Of a DNA stretch of 64,000 nt, positions 17,364 to 29,680 are shown piece by piece. The stretch comes from Exiguobacterium sp. SL-9 (GTDB lineage Bacteria > Bacillota > Bacilli > Exiguobacteriales > Exiguobacteriaceae), in NCBI RefSeq assembly GCF_004336985.1, contig NZ_SJUO01000002.1, positions 496,001 through 560,000 of the forward strand. The letters run 5' to 3'. The translations under genes and the position numbers were made by a program. The notes under the pieces were generated by a model. It saw only the letters and a list, made by a program, of their open reading frames with translations. It ran no database searches and was not told where the DNA came from. How positions within the stretch are numbered: the first letter of the stretch is position 1; each line of letters starts with the position of its first letter.

Positions 17364-20237
17364 TTACTTCCGTTTTCCTGCTTTCGGTTTCGCCCGGGCC
17401 GAATCCCGTTCTAACACCGGCTTCAAATACTTGCCGGTATACGATGCTGCCACTTCGGCGACTTCTTCCGGAGTCCCGGTCGCGACGATTGTACCGCCGC
17501 CGTCCCCGCCTTCAGGTCCGAGGTCGATCAAGTAGTCGGCCGATTTGATGACGTCGAGGTTATGCTCGATGACGAGCACCGTGTCCCCGTTCTCGACGAG
17601 GCGTTGCAACACTTTCAACAACCGGGCGATATCGTCGACATGAAGACCCGTCGTCGGCTCGTCCAAGATGTAGATCGTCTTCCCGGTCGAACGTTTATGG
17701 AGTTCAGAGGCGAGTTTGACGCGCTGCGCTTCCCCACCGGACAGTTCCGTCGCCGGTTGTCCGAGTTTCATATAACCGAGACCGACGTCAAAAATGGTCT
17801 GGACTTTCCGTTTGATTTTCGGAATCTTATCAAAGAAGTCGAGTCCTTCCTCGATCGTCATGTCGAGCACGTCGGCAATCGTCTTGCCTTTGTACTTCAC
17901 TTCGAGCGTCTCGCGGTTATAGCGTTTCCCGTGACATACTTCACACGGAACGTAAACGTCCGGCAAGAAGTGCATCTCGATTTTGATGATCCCGTCCCCG
18001 CGACACGCCTCGCAGCGTCCGCCCTTGACGTTGAAACTGAACCGGCCTTTCTTATAGCCGCGCATCTTCGCTTCATTCGTCGATGCGAACACGTCACGGA
18101 TATCATCGAACACGCCGGTATACGTCGCCGGGTTCGACCGCGGTGTCCGGCCGATCGGGGACTGGTCGATATCGATGACTTTATCGATATGGTCGAGCCC
18201 TTCGATTTTCTTATGCTTCCCTGGCTTCGCCTTGGCCCGGTTAATATGATGGGCGAGCGATTTGTAGAGGATCTCATTGATGAGCGTCGACTTCCCGGAA
18301 CCCGAGACGCCGGTGACGGCGATGAACATCCCGAGCGGAATCGAGACGTCGACCCCTTTCAAGTTGTTCTCTTCCGCCTTCAAGATTTTCAAGAAACGCT
18401 CATCCGGCACTTTCCGTTCGGCCGGGAGCGGGATGAACTTCTTACCAGACAAGTATTGCCCCGTGAGCGACTTTCTGTTCTTCATGAGCTGTTTCGGCGT
18501 CCCGGCGGCGATGACTTCTCCACCATGTTCGCCGGCACCCGGCCCGATGTCGATCAAGTAGTCGGCTGCCATCATCGTGTCCTCGTCGTGCTCGACGACG
18601 ATGAGCGTGTTGCCGATGTCACGCATCTGTTTCAGCGTCGCGATCAAGCGGTCGTTATCACGCTGATGCAACCCGATTGACGGTTCATCGAGGACGTACA
18701 AGACGCCCGTGAGCCGCGAACCGATTTGAGTCGCGAGACGAATCCGTTGCGCTTCTCCACCAGAGAGCGTCCCGGCAGCACGTGACAGCGTCAAATAGTC
18801 AAGACCGACGTTGTTCAAGAAACTGAGCCGCTCACAGATTTCTTGCAAGATGAGACGGGCGATGGCGATATCTTTCTCGCTCAACTCCGACATAATGGAA
18901 TCGAATAAGTCGATGGCGTTGACGACCGACAAGTTCGTCACTTGCCCGATATGGTGGCCCGTGATTTTAACGGCGAGCGTCTCTTCTTTCAAACGGTAGC
19001 CGCTACATGTCGGACAAGCATGTGTCGCCATGTACGTCTCCATCTGTTCACGGATGTAATCGGACGTCGTCTCTTTGTAGCGGCGCTCGATGTTACGGAG
19101 TACCCCTTCGAAGAAGATCGTGTTCGTCCGAACTTGACCGAAATCATTCTCATAGCGGAACAAGAACGACTCTTCGTCCGTCCCGTGCAAGACGAGATCT
19201 TGATCACGCTTTGACAGACGTTCGAACGGCACGTCCATGTCGATGTCGAAGTGTTTGCACATCGAGGCGAGCAGTTGTGGATAATATTGCGAACTTGTCG
19301 GCTGCCATGCGACGACGGCGCCTTCTTTGAGCGTCTTCGACGGGTCCGGGATGACGAGTTCCGGGTCGACATCAAGCTTCGTACCGAGTCCGTCACACGT
19401 CGGACAGGCGCCAAACGGCGAGTTGAACGAGAACATGCGTGGTTCGAGTTCACCGATTGAGAATCCACAGATCGGACAGGCGTGATGCTCGCTGAACAGG
19501 AGCTCGGTCCCATCCATCTTATCGATGATGGCCCGGCCGTCGGCGAGACGAAGCGCTGTCTCGAGTGAATCGGCGAGACGGCCTTCGACGTCAGCACGGA
19601 CGACGAGGCGGTCGACGACCACTTCGATGGAATGTTTCTTATTTTTATCGAGTTCGATTTCATCGGTCAGTTCGATCGTCTCTCCGTTGACACGGACGCG
19701 GACGAAGCCTTCCTTTTTAAGCGAATCGAACACTTTGACGTGCGTCCCTTTTCGACCTGAGACGATTGGCGCCAAAATTTGCAAGCGCGACTTCTCCGGT
19801 AGTTCCATCACTTGGTCGACCATTTGCGAAATCGTCTGGCTCGAGATTTCGATGCCGTGACGCGGACAGACCGGTTTCCCGATCCGGGCGAACAACAGGC
19901 GTAAGTAGTCATAGATTTCCGTGACCGTCCCGACGGTCGAGCGCGGGTTACGGCTCGTCGTCTTCTGGTCGATCGAGATAGCCGGGCTGAGGCCCTCAAT
20001 CGTGTCGACGTCCGGCTTGTCCATCTGTCCGAGGAACTGACGGGCGTAGGCCGATAAGCTCTCGACGTAGCGACGCTGTCCCTCGGCGTAAATCGTATCG
20101 AACGCGAGTGACGATTTCCCGGAACCCGACAAGCCCGTCAAGACGACGAGCTGATCACGGGGGATATCAATATCAATGTTTTTTAAGTTATTGACGCGAG
20201 CGCCTTTGATGACGATCGCATTTTTCTTCTCAGCCAT
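17364..20237 (-). CDS. uvrA: Excinuclease ABC subunit A
   Basis: A 957-residue damage-recognition ATPase of nucleotide excision repair. Two ABC modules have Walker A motifs [14 protein letters not shown] and [14 protein letters not shown] and signatures [12 protein letters not shown] and [12 protein letters not shown]. Zinc-binding cysteine pairs are seen in [15 protein letters not shown] and in [17 protein letters not shown]. The ATG follows the uvrB stop directly (TAAATG), so the two are translated as a unit. The LexA-type box ahead of uvrB implies SOS induction. Confidence 0.98.
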   Translation of the reverse strand: MAEKKNAIVIKGARVNNLKNIDIDIPRDQLVVLTGLSGSGKSSLAFDTIYAEGQRRYVESLSAYARQFLGQMDKPDVDTIEGLSPAISIDQKTTSRNPRSTVGTVTEIYDYLRLLFARIGKPVCPRHGIEISSQTISQMVDQVMELPEKSRLQILAPIVSGRKGTHVKVFDSLKKEGFVRVRVNGETIELTDEIELDKNKKHSIEVVVDRLVVRADVEGRLADSLETALRLADGRAIIDKMDGTELLFSEHHACPICGFSIGELEPRMFSFNSPFGACPTCDGLGTKLDVDPELVIPDPSKTLKEGAVVAWQPTSSQYYPQLLASMCKHFDIDMDVPFERLSKRDQDLVLHGTDEESFLFRYENDFGQVRTNTIFFEGVLRNIERRYKETTSDYIREQMETYMATHACPTCSGYRLKEETLAVKITGHHIGQVTNLSVVNAIDLFDSIMSELSEKDIAIARLILQEICERLSFLNNVGLDYLTLSRAAGTLSGGEAQRIRLATQIGSRLTGVLYVLDEPSIGLHQRDNDRLIATLKQMRDIGNTLIVVEHDEDTMMAADYLIDIGPGAGEHGGEVIAAGTPKQLMKNRKSLTGQYLSGKKFIPLPAERKVPDERFLKILKAEENNLKGVDVSIPLGMFIAVTGVSGSGKSTLINEILYKSLAHHINRAKAKPGKHKKIEGLDHIDKVIDIDQSPIGRTPRSNPATYTGVFDDIRDVFASTNEAKMRGYKKGRFSFNVKGGRCEACRGDGIIKIEMHFLPDVYVPCEVCHGKRYNRETLEVKYKGKTIADVLDMTIEEGLDFFDKIPKIKRKVQTIFDVGLGYMKLGQPATELSGGEAQRVKLASELHKRSTGKTIYILDEPTTGLHVDDIARLLKVLQRLVENGDTVLVIEHNLDVIKSADYLIDLGPEGGDGGGTIVATGTPEEVAEVAASYTGKYLKPVLERDSARAKPKAGKRK

Positions 20238-22214
20238 TTAATTCCCTACCTTCAACTCCAAGATTAAGTCACGCAATTCGGCCGCCCGTTCGAACTGGAG
20301 GTCGCGGGCCGCTTGTTTCATTTCTTCTTCTAGCTTGGCGATGGCTTCTTCGCGCTCGGCCGGTTTCATCGAACTGAGCGATTCGAGCACATCCTCCTCG
20401 GCATCGACCGTCGCTCGGATGACACCGCGCACTTCTTTGCGGATCGTCTGCGGCGTGATGCCGTGTTCTTCATTATAAGCCTGTTGAATCGTGCGACGGC
20501 GGTCGGTCTCGTCAATCGCCCGTGTCATCGAGTCGGTCATCTTATCGGCGAACAAGATGACGTGGCCGTTCGAGTTCCGGGCTGCCCGTCCGATCGTCTG
20601 GATGAGCGACCGGTCTGAACGAAGGAAGCCTTCCTTGTCGGCGTCGAGAATCGTGACGAGACTCACTTCCGGTATGTCTAACCCTTCCCGCAGCAAGTTG
20701 ATTCCGACGAGGACGTCGTATTTCCCGAGACGCAAGTCGCGGATAATCTCAATCCGCTCGAGCGTCTTGATTTCCGAGTGCATGTAGTTCACCTTGATGC
20801 CCGCCTCACGCAGATAGTCCGATAAGTCCTCGGCCATCTTTTTCGTGAGCGTCGTCACGAGGACGCGTTCATCTTGTTTGATGCGATCGCGGATCTGATC
20901 CATCAAATAGTCAATCTGCCCTTTAATTGGGTGAATCTCAATCGTTGGGTCGAGGAGACCCGTCGGCCGGATAATCTGTTCAATCATGTTTGGCGTATGT
21001 TCGAGCTCATACGGGCCCGGTGTCGCCGAAATGAAGATGGCCTGGCTCAACTTCTTCTCGAACTCGTCGAACTTGAGCGGCCGGTTGTCCTTCGCCGACG
21101 GCAGACGGAAACCGTGGTCGACGAGCACTTGTTTCCGTGCTTGGTCCCCGTTATACATCCCGCGCACTTGCGGGAGCGTCACGTGCGACTCATCAGCGAT
21201 GAGCAAGAAGTCTTTCGGGAAGTAGTCGATGAGCGTGTACGGTGTCGCTCCTGCCTCCGTCAAGTTCAAATGGCGCGAATAGTTCTCAATGCCTGAACAG
21301 TAACCCATCTCACGCATCATCTCGAGATCGTAGTTCGTCCGCTGCTCGAGACGTTGCGCCTCGAGTAACTTGCCTTCTTCACGGAACTTCTCAAGCTGTT
21401 GTTCGAGTTCGGCCTCGATGTTGACGATCGCTTTTTGTAACTTCTCGTCACGCGTGACGAAGTGGGATGCTGGGAAAATCGATACATGCTCGCGATCGGC
21501 GATGATTTCGCCGGTAAGCGGGTCCATCTCGCGAATCCGATCAATCTCGTCCCCGAAAAACTCGACGCGCAAGCACTGCTCGTCACGTGACGCCGGGAAG
21601 ATTTCGACGACGTCCCCACGGACACGGAACCGCCCCCGTTGGAAGTCGATGTCGTTCCGTTCATATTGAATGTCGATCAATTTGCGGAGCATTTGATCGC
21701 GCCCCATCTCTTTCCCGACTCGGAGACTCAAGACGAGACTGTTATATTCTTCCGGGTTACCGAGACCGTAGATGCACGATACCGAAGCGACGATGATGAC
21801 ATCATCGCGCTCGAACAGAGCCGACGTCGCCGAGTGGCGAAGTTTATCGATCTCATCGTTGATCGAGGCGTCTTTCTCGATGAACGTGTCGGTCGACGGC
21901 ACGTACGCCTCTGGCTGATAGTAATCGTAATAGCTGACGAAATATTCGACGGCGTTGTTCGGGAAGAATTCTTTGAACTCGGAGTAGAGCTGTCCGGCGA
22001 GCGTCTTGTTGTGGGCCAAGACGAGCGTCGGCTTCTTCACTTCTTGGATGACGTTCGATACGGTGAACGTCTTCCCGGTACCGGTCGCCCCGAGTAACGT
22101 TTGGTACCGGTCGCCGCGATTGATACCCTCGACGAGCTGTCGAATCGCCTCCGGTTGGTCGCCGGCCGGCTTATATTCTGATTGTAAGCCGAACGGAACG
22201 CTAATCTTATCCAT
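20238..22214 (-). CDS. uvrB: Excinuclease ABC subunit B
   Basis: A 658-residue helicase-like subunit that verifies damage and recruits UvrC. Walker A is [15 protein letters not shown]. The beta-hairpin that threads between strands includes [17 protein letters not shown]. Helicase motifs include DESHV and QTIGRAARN. The C-terminal UVR domain ([13 protein letters not shown]) contacts UvrA and UvrC. It heads the uvrBA operon. Confidence 0.98.
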   Translation of the reverse strand: MDKISVPFGLQSEYKPAGDQPEAIRQLVEGINRGDRYQTLLGATGTGKTFTVSNVIQEVKKPTLVLAHNKTLAGQLYSEFKEFFPNNAVEYFVSYYDYYQPEAYVPSTDTFIEKDASINDEIDKLRHSATSALFERDDVIIVASVSCIYGLGNPEEYNSLVLSLRVGKEMGRDQMLRKLIDIQYERNDIDFQRGRFRVRGDVVEIFPASRDEQCLRVEFFGDEIDRIREMDPLTGEIIADREHVSIFPASHFVTRDEKLQKAIVNIEAELEQQLEKFREEGKLLEAQRLEQRTNYDLEMMREMGYCSGIENYSRHLNLTEAGATPYTLIDYFPKDFLLIADESHVTLPQVRGMYNGDQARKQVLVDHGFRLPSAKDNRPLKFDEFEKKLSQAIFISATPGPYELEHTPNMIEQIIRPTGLLDPTIEIHPIKGQIDYLMDQIRDRIKQDERVLVTTLTKKMAEDLSDYLREAGIKVNYMHSEIKTLERIEIIRDLRLGKYDVLVGINLLREGLDIPEVSLVTILDADKEGFLRSDRSLIQTIGRAARNSNGHVILFADKMTDSMTRAIDETDRRRTIQQAYNEEHGITPQTIRKEVRGVIRATVDAEEDVLESLSSMKPAEREEAIAKLEEEMKQAARDLQFERAAELRDLILELKVGN

Positions 22215-22252
22215 GTATATTCCTCGCTTTCTGTTCCTTGCATATTGACTTG

Positions 22253-22281
22253 ATTATAGCACATACACGAACAAATATTCG
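22253..22281 (-). promoter_or_regulatory. uvrBA promoter with LexA (DinR) box
   Basis: A perfect TATAAT lies at 22258-22253. Upstream, 22281-22268 reads CGAATATTTGTTCG on the minus strand, one base off the Bacillus SOS box CGAAC-N4-GTTCG. It sits where the -35 should be (only a weak match), so LexA would block the promoter. Confidence 0.78.
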
Positions 22282-22358
22282 CTTCTGACACGCTTCCCAA
22301 CTCGTTCCGCTTTTCGTTATGATGGAGAGTGAATCTAAATAGAAACGAGTTGGTCGTC

Positions 22359-23213
22359 ATGTGGTCACTTCTCTTCATCCCGCTCGGTGCCATCGTGGGT
22401 GCCTTGTCCGGATTCTTCGGTATCGGCGGCGGGGTCGTCATCGTCCCGGTACTTCTCTTTAGTGGTTATTCGGCAGCAGAGGCCGTCGCCACGTCGCTCT
22501 TGTTCGTCGTCGGGACGAGCCTGTCCGGCGCGAAGAAACATACGTCGCTCGGCAACGTGTCCTGGTCGACGGGTATCACGGTCGGATTGACCGGCGCCTT
22601 GACAGCACAGCTGTCGAGCCGACTCGTCCTCTCGATTTCCGGGACGTACGATTGGTTGTTGAACCTATTTTATCTCGCTATCCTATCTTATTTTGCCGTT
22701 ACGCTATTAAAGAAAACATCAAAACCGCAGAAGCCGAAAAAATCGACCGTTCTCGCGGGGATGATGATCGGGGCGATGGCCGGACTATTGTCCGCCCTCC
22801 TCGGCATCGGTGGCGGGTTCATCATCGTCCCGCTCCTCGTCAGTTGGCTCGGTTTCACGACGCATCGCGGGGTCGGGACGAGCTTGGCTGCCGTCTTGTT
22901 CATCTCGCTCGGTGGCCTCGTCGGCTATCTGCCATCGCTGTCGCTCGATTATGTGACGCCGCTCGCCCTCGTCCTCGGGGCATTCATCGGTGCGCCGATC
23001 GGGGCCACCCTCACTAATCGTTATAACGACAAAGAGATTTCAAGACGACTTGCTTGGCTCTATCTTTCCGTCATTGCGTCGATCATCCTCGACCTCGGCA
23101 CTACGAGGTTCCCCCTGCTCACATACGCGAGTTTGGCTGTCCTCCTTGCTTTTCTCGTCGGCATCACCCTCGATTTCAGACGGCGGTTTGTCAATCAAAA
23201 CCACTTTTCATAA
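22359..23213 (+). CDS. TauE/SafE-family sulfite or organic anion exporter
   Basis: A 284-residue membrane protein with about eight hydrophobic segments and the twin glycine-rich repeats of the family: GALSGFFGIGGGVVIVPVLL in the first half and LLSALLGIGGGFIIVPLLVS in the second. Family members export sulfite, sulfoacetate or related anions; the substrate here is unknown. The ATG at 22359 is likely, but its ribosome site is weak. A GTG at 22329 is the alternative, with GGAG too close. Confidence 0.83.
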   Translation: MWSLLFIPLGAIVGALSGFFGIGGGVVIVPVLLFSGYSAAEAVATSLLFVVGTSLSGAKKHTSLGNVSWSTGITVGLTGALTAQLSSRLVLSISGTYDWLLNLFYLAILSYFAVTLLKKTSKPQKPKKSTVLAGMMIGAMAGLLSALLGIGGGFIIVPLLVSWLGFTTHRGVGTSLAAVLFISLGGLVGYLPSLSLDYVTPLALVLGAFIGAPIGATLTNRYNDKEISRRLAWLYLSVIASIILDLGTTRFPLLTYASLAVLLAFLVGITLDFRRRFVNQNHFS

Positions 23214-23230
23214 GAAAAGTGGCTTTTTTT
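23200..23230 (+). terminator. Terminator of the TauE-like gene
   Basis: CCACTTTTC pairs with GAAAAGTGG around ATAA, followed by CTTTTTTT. It overlaps the stop codon at 23211-23213. Confidence 0.88.
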
Positions 23231-23242
23231 GCATATTCGGTT

Positions 23243-23271
23243 TTGAAACGCTTACATTTGGGGCATATAAT
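23243..23271 (+). promoter_or_regulatory. glpFK promoter overlapped by a cre-like site
   Basis: TTGAAA (23243-23248) and TATAAT (23266-23271) are 17 bases apart. The 14-mer TTGAAACGCTTACA (23243-23256) fits the CcpA consensus TGWNANCGNTNWCA at all but two positions in the left arm. CcpA bound there would repress glycerol uptake when sugars are present. Confidence 0.62.
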
Positions 23272-23314
23272 GAAGTGGTAAGCCAAATTTAATATGGAAG
23301 GAAGGGAGTATCAC

Positions 23315-24022
23315 ATGTCAGCATTCGTCAGCGAAATTATTGGTACAATGCTACTCATCTTGCTCGGTAACGGTGTCGTCGCCGGGGTTGTCCTCCGTCA
23401 CTCAAAAGCGGAGAACGCAGGCTGGGTCGTCATCACGTTCGGTTGGGGCTTTGCCGTTATGATTGGGGTTTATGCGGCCGGTATCTACGGAGGTGCGCAC
23501 TTGAACCCTGCCGTCACGGTCGGACTTGCGACAGCAGGCACATTCCCTTGGGCTGATGTGCCAGCGTATATTTTGGCACAATTCATCGGGGCGTTCATCG
23601 GGGCCGTCCTCGTGTATGTCCATTACAAACCGCACTATGATGCGACAGATGACCCTGGCGCCAAATTGGCGACGTTCTCGACCGCACCTGGGATTCGTAG
23701 CACGCCGTTCAACGTGATTGGGGAAATCATCGGCACGTTCGTCCTCGTATTCGGGATTTTATCTTTCGGAGCCAACACGTTTACGGATGGTTTGAATCCG
23801 CTCATCGTAGGTTTCCTCGTTGTCTCGATTGGTCTCTCGCTTGGTGGTACAACGGGATATGCCATCAACCCGGCTCGTGACCTCGGGCCACGGATTGCGC
23901 ATGCGATCCTTCCAATCAAAGGTAAAGGCACGTCGGACTGGGGCTACTCATGGATCCCAGTTGTCGGACCGATCATCGGGGCGGTCATCGCCGCATTGCT
24001 GTACGGCATTCTCGTACCATAA
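23315..24022 (+). CDS. glpF: Glycerol uptake facilitator
   Basis: A 235-residue aquaglyceroporin with six membrane segments. It carries both half-helix motifs, [10 protein letters not shown] and [13 protein letters not shown]. The aspartate after the second NPAR is the mark of glycerol-conducting channels rather than pure water channels. GGAAGGGAG before the ATG at 23315 decides the start over 23294. Glycerol kinase follows 30 bases later, which traps the glycerol that enters. Confidence 0.95.
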   Translation: MSAFVSEIIGTMLLILLGNGVVAGVVLRHSKAENAGWVVITFGWGFAVMIGVYAAGIYGGAHLNPAVTVGLATAGTFPWADVPAYILAQFIGAFIGAVLVYVHYKPHYDATDDPGAKLATFSTAPGIRSTPFNVIGEIIGTFVLVFGILSFGANTFTDGLNPLIVGFLVVSIGLSLGGTTGYAINPARDLGPRIAHAILPIKGKGTSDWGYSWIPVVGPIIGAVIAALLYGILVP

Positions 24023-24031
24023 TCTTTCTAA

Positions 24032-25570
<1,539 letters not shown>

Positions 25571-25581
25571 TCGAACGCACG

Positions 25582-25614
25582 AAAGGGAGCATCCGCCAAG
25601 GATGCTCCCTTTTA
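25582..25614. terminator. Bidirectional terminator after glpK
   Basis: AAAGGGAGCATCC pairs with GGATGCTCCCTTT around GCCAA, followed by TTAT. It overlaps the stop of the convergent minJ-like gene. Confidence 0.85.
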
Positions 25615-26763
25615 TAGTTTCCGTAATCGCAGACGAGGGCTCGCCGGCTCAGCGACGAACAAGATGCCGAGCTCGTGCGGGTCGGTCTCATACATCGCCC
25701 GTTGCACGAAGCGAATGTCCCCGTTCAAGTTGAGTACCTCGAGTTTGATGTACGGTTTATGCAGCTGGAGCGCCTCATAGAAGCTGCTCCCGCCCGTGAT
25801 GACACTCCCGTTCACTTTATAAATCGATTCACCTGGGATGAGCAGCATCGCTTCACCTGGTGAGCCCGGGAGCGTGTCGATGATGACCGCGCCCCGGTTG
25901 CCGTTGATGAACACCGGTGTCGTTCCTCGGTTTTCTCGTTTGATGAGTTGTAGCGCCAGCTCATACAAGACGAACAAACCGAGCAAGCCGTAGGCCGCAT
26001 ACGGCACATCGATGACGTAGGAGGCCCCGAACAAACCGAGGGCGATGAGCGCGAGCAGGCCGCGATACAGGCTCAAGCGCCCGAGCAGTGTCCCCGGGAG
26101 CGCTCCCGTCGACAACAGGCTGACGCCGATCGGAATCGGTAAGATGATTGGTACCGGGCCGTCGATTCCAAATGACGGCGGAAGGAAGACGACGAGCGGG
26201 AAGAACCAGAGCCGTTTGACGACGTGTCCGCCGATGAACTGGCCGCGTTTGGACAAGATGAGCGTCGGTGACGTCTCGATCGGACCGTTCCAACGTAAGA
26301 GAATTGCTTCCGCCAGTGTGACGACACCAAAGACGAGCGCATACACCGGCCAGTCGACCTCGGCCAAGCGGTCCATCCAGTCCGTGAAGGCGCCATACTC
26401 GACGACGCCGCGAAGCGAGACTGCCGTCAGCATGATCAAAAACGGAAACGCCGGGCTGCTGAAGCGAGGATGCATCGTCAAGACGATGAGCGCATACAGC
26501 ACGCTGAATGTCACGAGCCATTCCCAATTGACGGTCGTCTCGAGCATAATCAGTGCCGCCGAACCGATGACGGCGAGCAGCAGGCTCGGCCATGCAAAAT
26601 GACGCCAGTCCGATTTCGGCGAACGCCGGCGCGAACGGAACATGCCTCTCTCCCGTTTGATGCGCGTCATGGATATGTAAGCGAGGGCGACGAGCGTCGC
26701 CCAGAGTAGCGGACTACCGATCAAGGTCAACAAAGCAGTAAAACTCATTCGTAGAACGTCCAC
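25612..26763 (-). CDS. minJ: Cell-division topology protein MinJ (YvjD) with PDZ domain
   Basis: A 383-residue polytopic membrane protein. About eight hydrophobic segments span residues 8 to about 285. A cytoplasmic PDZ domain (AVIIDTLPGSPGEAMLLIPG, then GSSFYEALQLHKPYIKLEV) forms the C-terminus. In Bacillus MinJ links DivIVA to MinD and sets division-site choice. AAAGGA precedes a GTG at 26763; an ATG at 26748 lacks its own site. It follows ctpB by 25 bases, as yvjB-yvjD do in B. subtilis. Confidence 0.88.
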   Translation of the reverse strand: MDVLRMSFTALLTLIGSPLLWATLVALAYISMTRIKRERGMFRSRRRSPKSDWRHFAWPSLLLAVIGSAALIMLETTVNWEWLVTFSVLYALIVLTMHPRFSSPAFPFLIMLTAVSLRGVVEYGAFTDWMDRLAEVDWPVYALVFGVVTLAEAILLRWNGPIETSPTLILSKRGQFIGGHVVKRLWFFPLVVFLPPSFGIDGPVPIILPIPIGVSLLSTGALPGTLLGRLSLYRGLLALIALGLFGASYVIDVPYAAYGLLGLFVLYELALQLIKRENRGTTPVFINGNRGAVIIDTLPGSPGEAMLLIPGESIYKVNGSVITGGSSFYEALQLHKPYIKLEVLNLNGDIRFVQRAMYETDPHELGILFVAEPASPRLRLRKL

Positions 26764-26788
26764 ACTTGTCCAATCCTTTCCCTAATCC

Positions 26789-28192
26789 TTATTTTGCAGC
26801 TTCTTCGAGCGCACGATTCAATTGGGCATCGTTCGCCTCGTCTTGAATCTCCTCGAGCAAACGTGACTCGAGCGCCGACGCCGTCGCCTCATTGACGACC
26901 CCGTCTTCCGGCAAGTTGTTGTCGGCCTGGAAGTCGCTGACGGCACGGGCCATCGTATCCCCGAAATAGCCCGGCTGCCCGCCCGGCTCATAGCCGATTC
27001 CCGTCAACACCGTATGCAAGTTCGAGACCGCTTCCCCATAGTCCCCGACTTTGAGCGTATCCGCGTCAGCGAGGATGCGGGTGACATTGAAATAATCCGG
27101 TTGGTCGACCTCAACGTCCGGCTCAATGCCTTTCTCGTTGATCCAGTTCCCGTCTGGTGTGAGCCATTTGCTCGTCGTCAGCTTCAAGTTGCTGCCATCC
27201 TCTAAGTCGAACGCCGTCTGGACGACACCTTTGCCGAACGTCTTGTTGCCGATGATCGTGGCTCCGGCACCTTCTTTCAGGGCCCCGGCCAGAATTTCAG
27301 ACGCCGATGCCGACCCTTCGTCCGTCAAGACGAACAAATCGTACGGCTTCGCTTCACGGGCACGACCGCTCTGCGACTCCCGGTCCCCGTCCGCATTCTC
27401 GATTTGGACGACCGGTTTGTTCGTCGGGACGAATCCTTCGGTCATCTCGATGACGGCAGGGAGCAAGCCACCCGGGTTGCCTCGTACGTCGATGATCAGG
27501 CTATCGATTCCTTCCGATTCAAGCGTCTCGAGTTGTTCTAAAAACTCGTCCGCCGTCGGCTCGGAAAATTGGGTCACCTCGATATAACCAACCTTTTTCC
27601 CGTCCTGTTCTTTCACTTCTGAATAGACGGTCTCGATCGGAATTGTATCGCGTGTGATCTCATAGTCGGCCTCTTGGCCGCCGCGACGGATCGTGAGTGT
27701 GACGACGGTCCCTTTCTCGCCCCGGATGAGCTGGACCGCCTCTTCGACGGCCATTCCTTCAATCGATTCCCCGTCGACCGCCGTGATGACGTCGCCGGCC
27801 CGGAGACCCGCCTCTTCGGCTGGTGCGCCTTTGATTGGAGCGACAATCAAGATGTCTTCTCCTTTCTTCTCCAAAGTCGCGCCGATTCCTTCAAAACTCG
27901 ACTCGATCGAATCGGTGAACTGCGACGTCTCTTCAGCGTCAAGGAAGTCCGAATATGGGTCGTCAAGCGCCCCGGTCATGCCGTCAAGTGCCCCCGTCAA
28001 CAAATCTTCTTCCGAGATGTCCTTGAGCGAATGCGTTTCGATCAATTGGCGGACTTGGTCGACCTTGTCCCAGCCTTCAGCCTTCGGTTGAATCGGTAGC
28101 GCCGTATCCGTAAACGCCATCGTTGCGAGCCCTGCACCGGCCCCGGCAACGAACGTGGCGCCGGCTAGTAATCCTGCGGTTGTATTTTTCAC
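26789..28192 (-). CDS. ctpB: C-terminal processing peptidase CtpB (S41 family)
   Basis: A 467-residue exported serine protease. An N-terminal signal anchor (LLAGATFVAGAGAGLATMAF) is followed by a PDZ domain (IGATLEKKGEDILIVAPIKG, residues about 100-190). The S41 core has catalytic serine in DEGSASASEILAGAL and lysine in NKTFGKGVVQ. A peptidoglycan-binding domain is C-terminal (VGDYGEAVSNLHTVLTGIGY). In spore formers CtpB cleaves SpoIVFA; in a non-sporulating host the substrate would differ. A TATACT -10 lies upstream, and the M23 gene has its own terminator before it. Confidence 0.93.
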   Translation of the reverse strand: MKNTTAGLLAGATFVAGAGAGLATMAFTDTALPIQPKAEGWDKVDQVRQLIETHSLKDISEEDLLTGALDGMTGALDDPYSDFLDAEETSQFTDSIESSFEGIGATLEKKGEDILIVAPIKGAPAEEAGLRAGDVITAVDGESIEGMAVEEAVQLIRGEKGTVVTLTIRRGGQEADYEITRDTIPIETVYSEVKEQDGKKVGYIEVTQFSEPTADEFLEQLETLESEGIDSLIIDVRGNPGGLLPAVIEMTEGFVPTNKPVVQIENADGDRESQSGRAREAKPYDLFVLTDEGSASASEILAGALKEGAGATIIGNKTFGKGVVQTAFDLEDGSNLKLTTSKWLTPDGNWINEKGIEPDVEVDQPDYFNVTRILADADTLKVGDYGEAVSNLHTVLTGIGYEPGGQPGYFGDTMARAVSDFQADNNLPEDGVVNEATASALESRLLEEIQDEANDAQLNRALEEAAK

Positions 28193-28249
28193 GGGTGATT
28201 CCCTCTTTTCTCTTTGTCAGTCTTTCATTCAGTATAGCAAAAAGTTCAG

Positions 28250-28287
28250 AAAAACGGACGCGTTCCACAAATTTGGAACACGTCCGT
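28250..28287 (-). terminator. Terminator of the M23 peptidase gene
   Basis: On the minus strand ACGGACGTGTTCC pairs with GGAACGCGTCCGT (one G-U) around AAATTTGT, followed by TTTTTC. It separates ftsEX-M23 from ctpB-minJ. Confidence 0.9.
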
Positions 28288-28291
28288 CTCA

Positions 28292-29650
28292 TTAATAACC
28301 GATATAAGGACCCGGATCGACCGCATTTGGTTGCCCTGGCGCCCATTGTCCACGATGCAACTCGAAGTGGAGATGCGGACCCGTCGACCAGCCCGTGTTG
28401 CCGAGCGTACCGACGGTCTGTCCAGCAGAAACCGTCTGGCCCGACGTGACCGTGATCGCGTCGAGGTGGGCGTAGACGGTCGTCCACACTTCCCCGCCGA
28501 CGATATGGGACACGAAGACGACATTGCCGTATCCCGTCGCAGGTGCCGCCTTGATGACGATGCCTGGTGCCGCCGCGACGATCGGGGTCCCGGTCGCATT
28601 GACGAGATCGATGCCGCGATGCGATTCCGCCACGCCCGTGAGCGGGTTTTGACGCGGGCCGAACGGGCTCGACACGTAACCGGACACCGGACGGACGAAT
28701 GAGGTAGCCGGTGTAGACACGTTCGTCGGGACTTTCGCGGGTGGTGACGGTGCCGGCGCTGGAGAAGCCGCGGGCTTATCCTCCGACTGTCCTTTCGCTT
28801 CCGCTGCGGCTTTGGCCTCGGCCTGTGCTTTCGCCTCTGCTTCTGCCTTCGCCCGTGCTTCCGCTTCGGCTCTCGCCTGCGCTTCGGCCGCTTCTCGCTC
28901 CGCCGTGGCGATCGCTTCGAGCTGTCCGGCGATGATACGGCTCTGCTCGTTCATGAGCGCCTGCTCTTCGCCACGGCTCATTTTTTCAAGTTCGAGCAGT
29001 TCGACTTGTTCGTTCAGCTCGCTCAACAAGTCACGCTTCTGTTCGACGGCGACGTCGAGCGCTTGTTTCGTTACGACGAGCTCGCGCTCTTTTTGCTTTA
29101 AGAACGACAGCTGCGTCCGCTGACGTGCCTCGAGCGATTCGAGCCGCTCGACTTCACTCATGTAGGTATGTATGAGGTCCCGGTCCTGCTCCGCGATCGT
29201 CTGCGCGGTCAAGAGCCGCGTCACGAAGTCCCCGAACGAACGGGACTCAAAGACGACCTGGAGATAGGACCGGTCCTCGTGTACTTGAAGCACACGAAGG
29301 CGCTCACTGAGGAGCGCCTTCTGGCTTTCGAGGTACTGCCCTTGGGCAGCGAGTTGATCACGGGTTTCCTCGAGCTCAGTGCGCGCCGCGTCCGCTTCTT
29401 CTTGCTGGACGGCGATCTGTTCACTTAATCCCTCGAGACGTTCATTGACGGCGCGGATTTCTGTCGATACCGCGTCGCGTTCCGCCTCGGTGATGTCGAG
29501 CTCGGCGTCCGTCTCGTCTTGCGCTTTTTTGGACTCCTCCAATTGATTGGATAGACGATCTTGTCGTGCTTTCAGCGTGTCTTTCTCCGTCGCCATGACC
29601 GGCGAGGCAAGTAGCGTCAAACTTAATCCAAGCGCAAGCGAACGTTTCAT
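28292..29650 (-). CDS. Murein hydrolase (EnvC/M23-like) with coiled coil
   Basis: A 452-residue exported protein. The signal peptide MKRSLALGLSLTLLASPVMA is followed by a long coiled coil (residues about 22-240). An Ala/Glu/Lys repeat linker (about 245-300) and a proline-rich spacer come next. A C-terminal M23 peptidase domain has zinc ligands in HRGIDLVNATG and GPHLHFELH. It lies 30 bases after ftsX. This is the architecture of hydrolases or activators controlled by FtsEX, with CwlO taking this role in B. subtilis. GAGGAGG selects the ATG at 29650. Confidence 0.9.
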   Translation of the reverse strand: MKRSLALGLSLTLLASPVMATEKDTLKARQDRLSNQLEESKKAQDETDAELDITEAERDAVSTEIRAVNERLEGLSEQIAVQQEEADAARTELEETRDQLAAQGQYLESQKALLSERLRVLQVHEDRSYLQVVFESRSFGDFVTRLLTAQTIAEQDRDLIHTYMSEVERLESLEARQRTQLSFLKQKERELVVTKQALDVAVEQKRDLLSELNEQVELLELEKMSRGEEQALMNEQSRIIAGQLEAIATAEREAAEAQARAEAEARAKAEAEAKAQAEAKAAAEAKGQSEDKPAASPAPAPSPPAKVPTNVSTPATSFVRPVSGYVSSPFGPRQNPLTGVAESHRGIDLVNATGTPIVAAAPGIVIKAAPATGYGNVVFVSHIVGGEVWTTVYAHLDAITVTSGQTVSAGQTVGTLGNTGWSTGPHLHFELHRGQWAPGQPNAVDPGPYIGY

Positions 29651-29680
29651 CCGCCAACTCCTCCTCATATTTAAATTAGA

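Noticed and set aside
17562-18680. Long plus-strand open frame of 372 codons inside uvrA
   Set aside because: It is antisense to a fully conserved uvrA, has no ribosome site, and its translation is rich in Arg/Asp/His/Val without domain features. Similar shadows occur opposite secA (34234-35061) and uvrB; they come from GC-rich codon bias.
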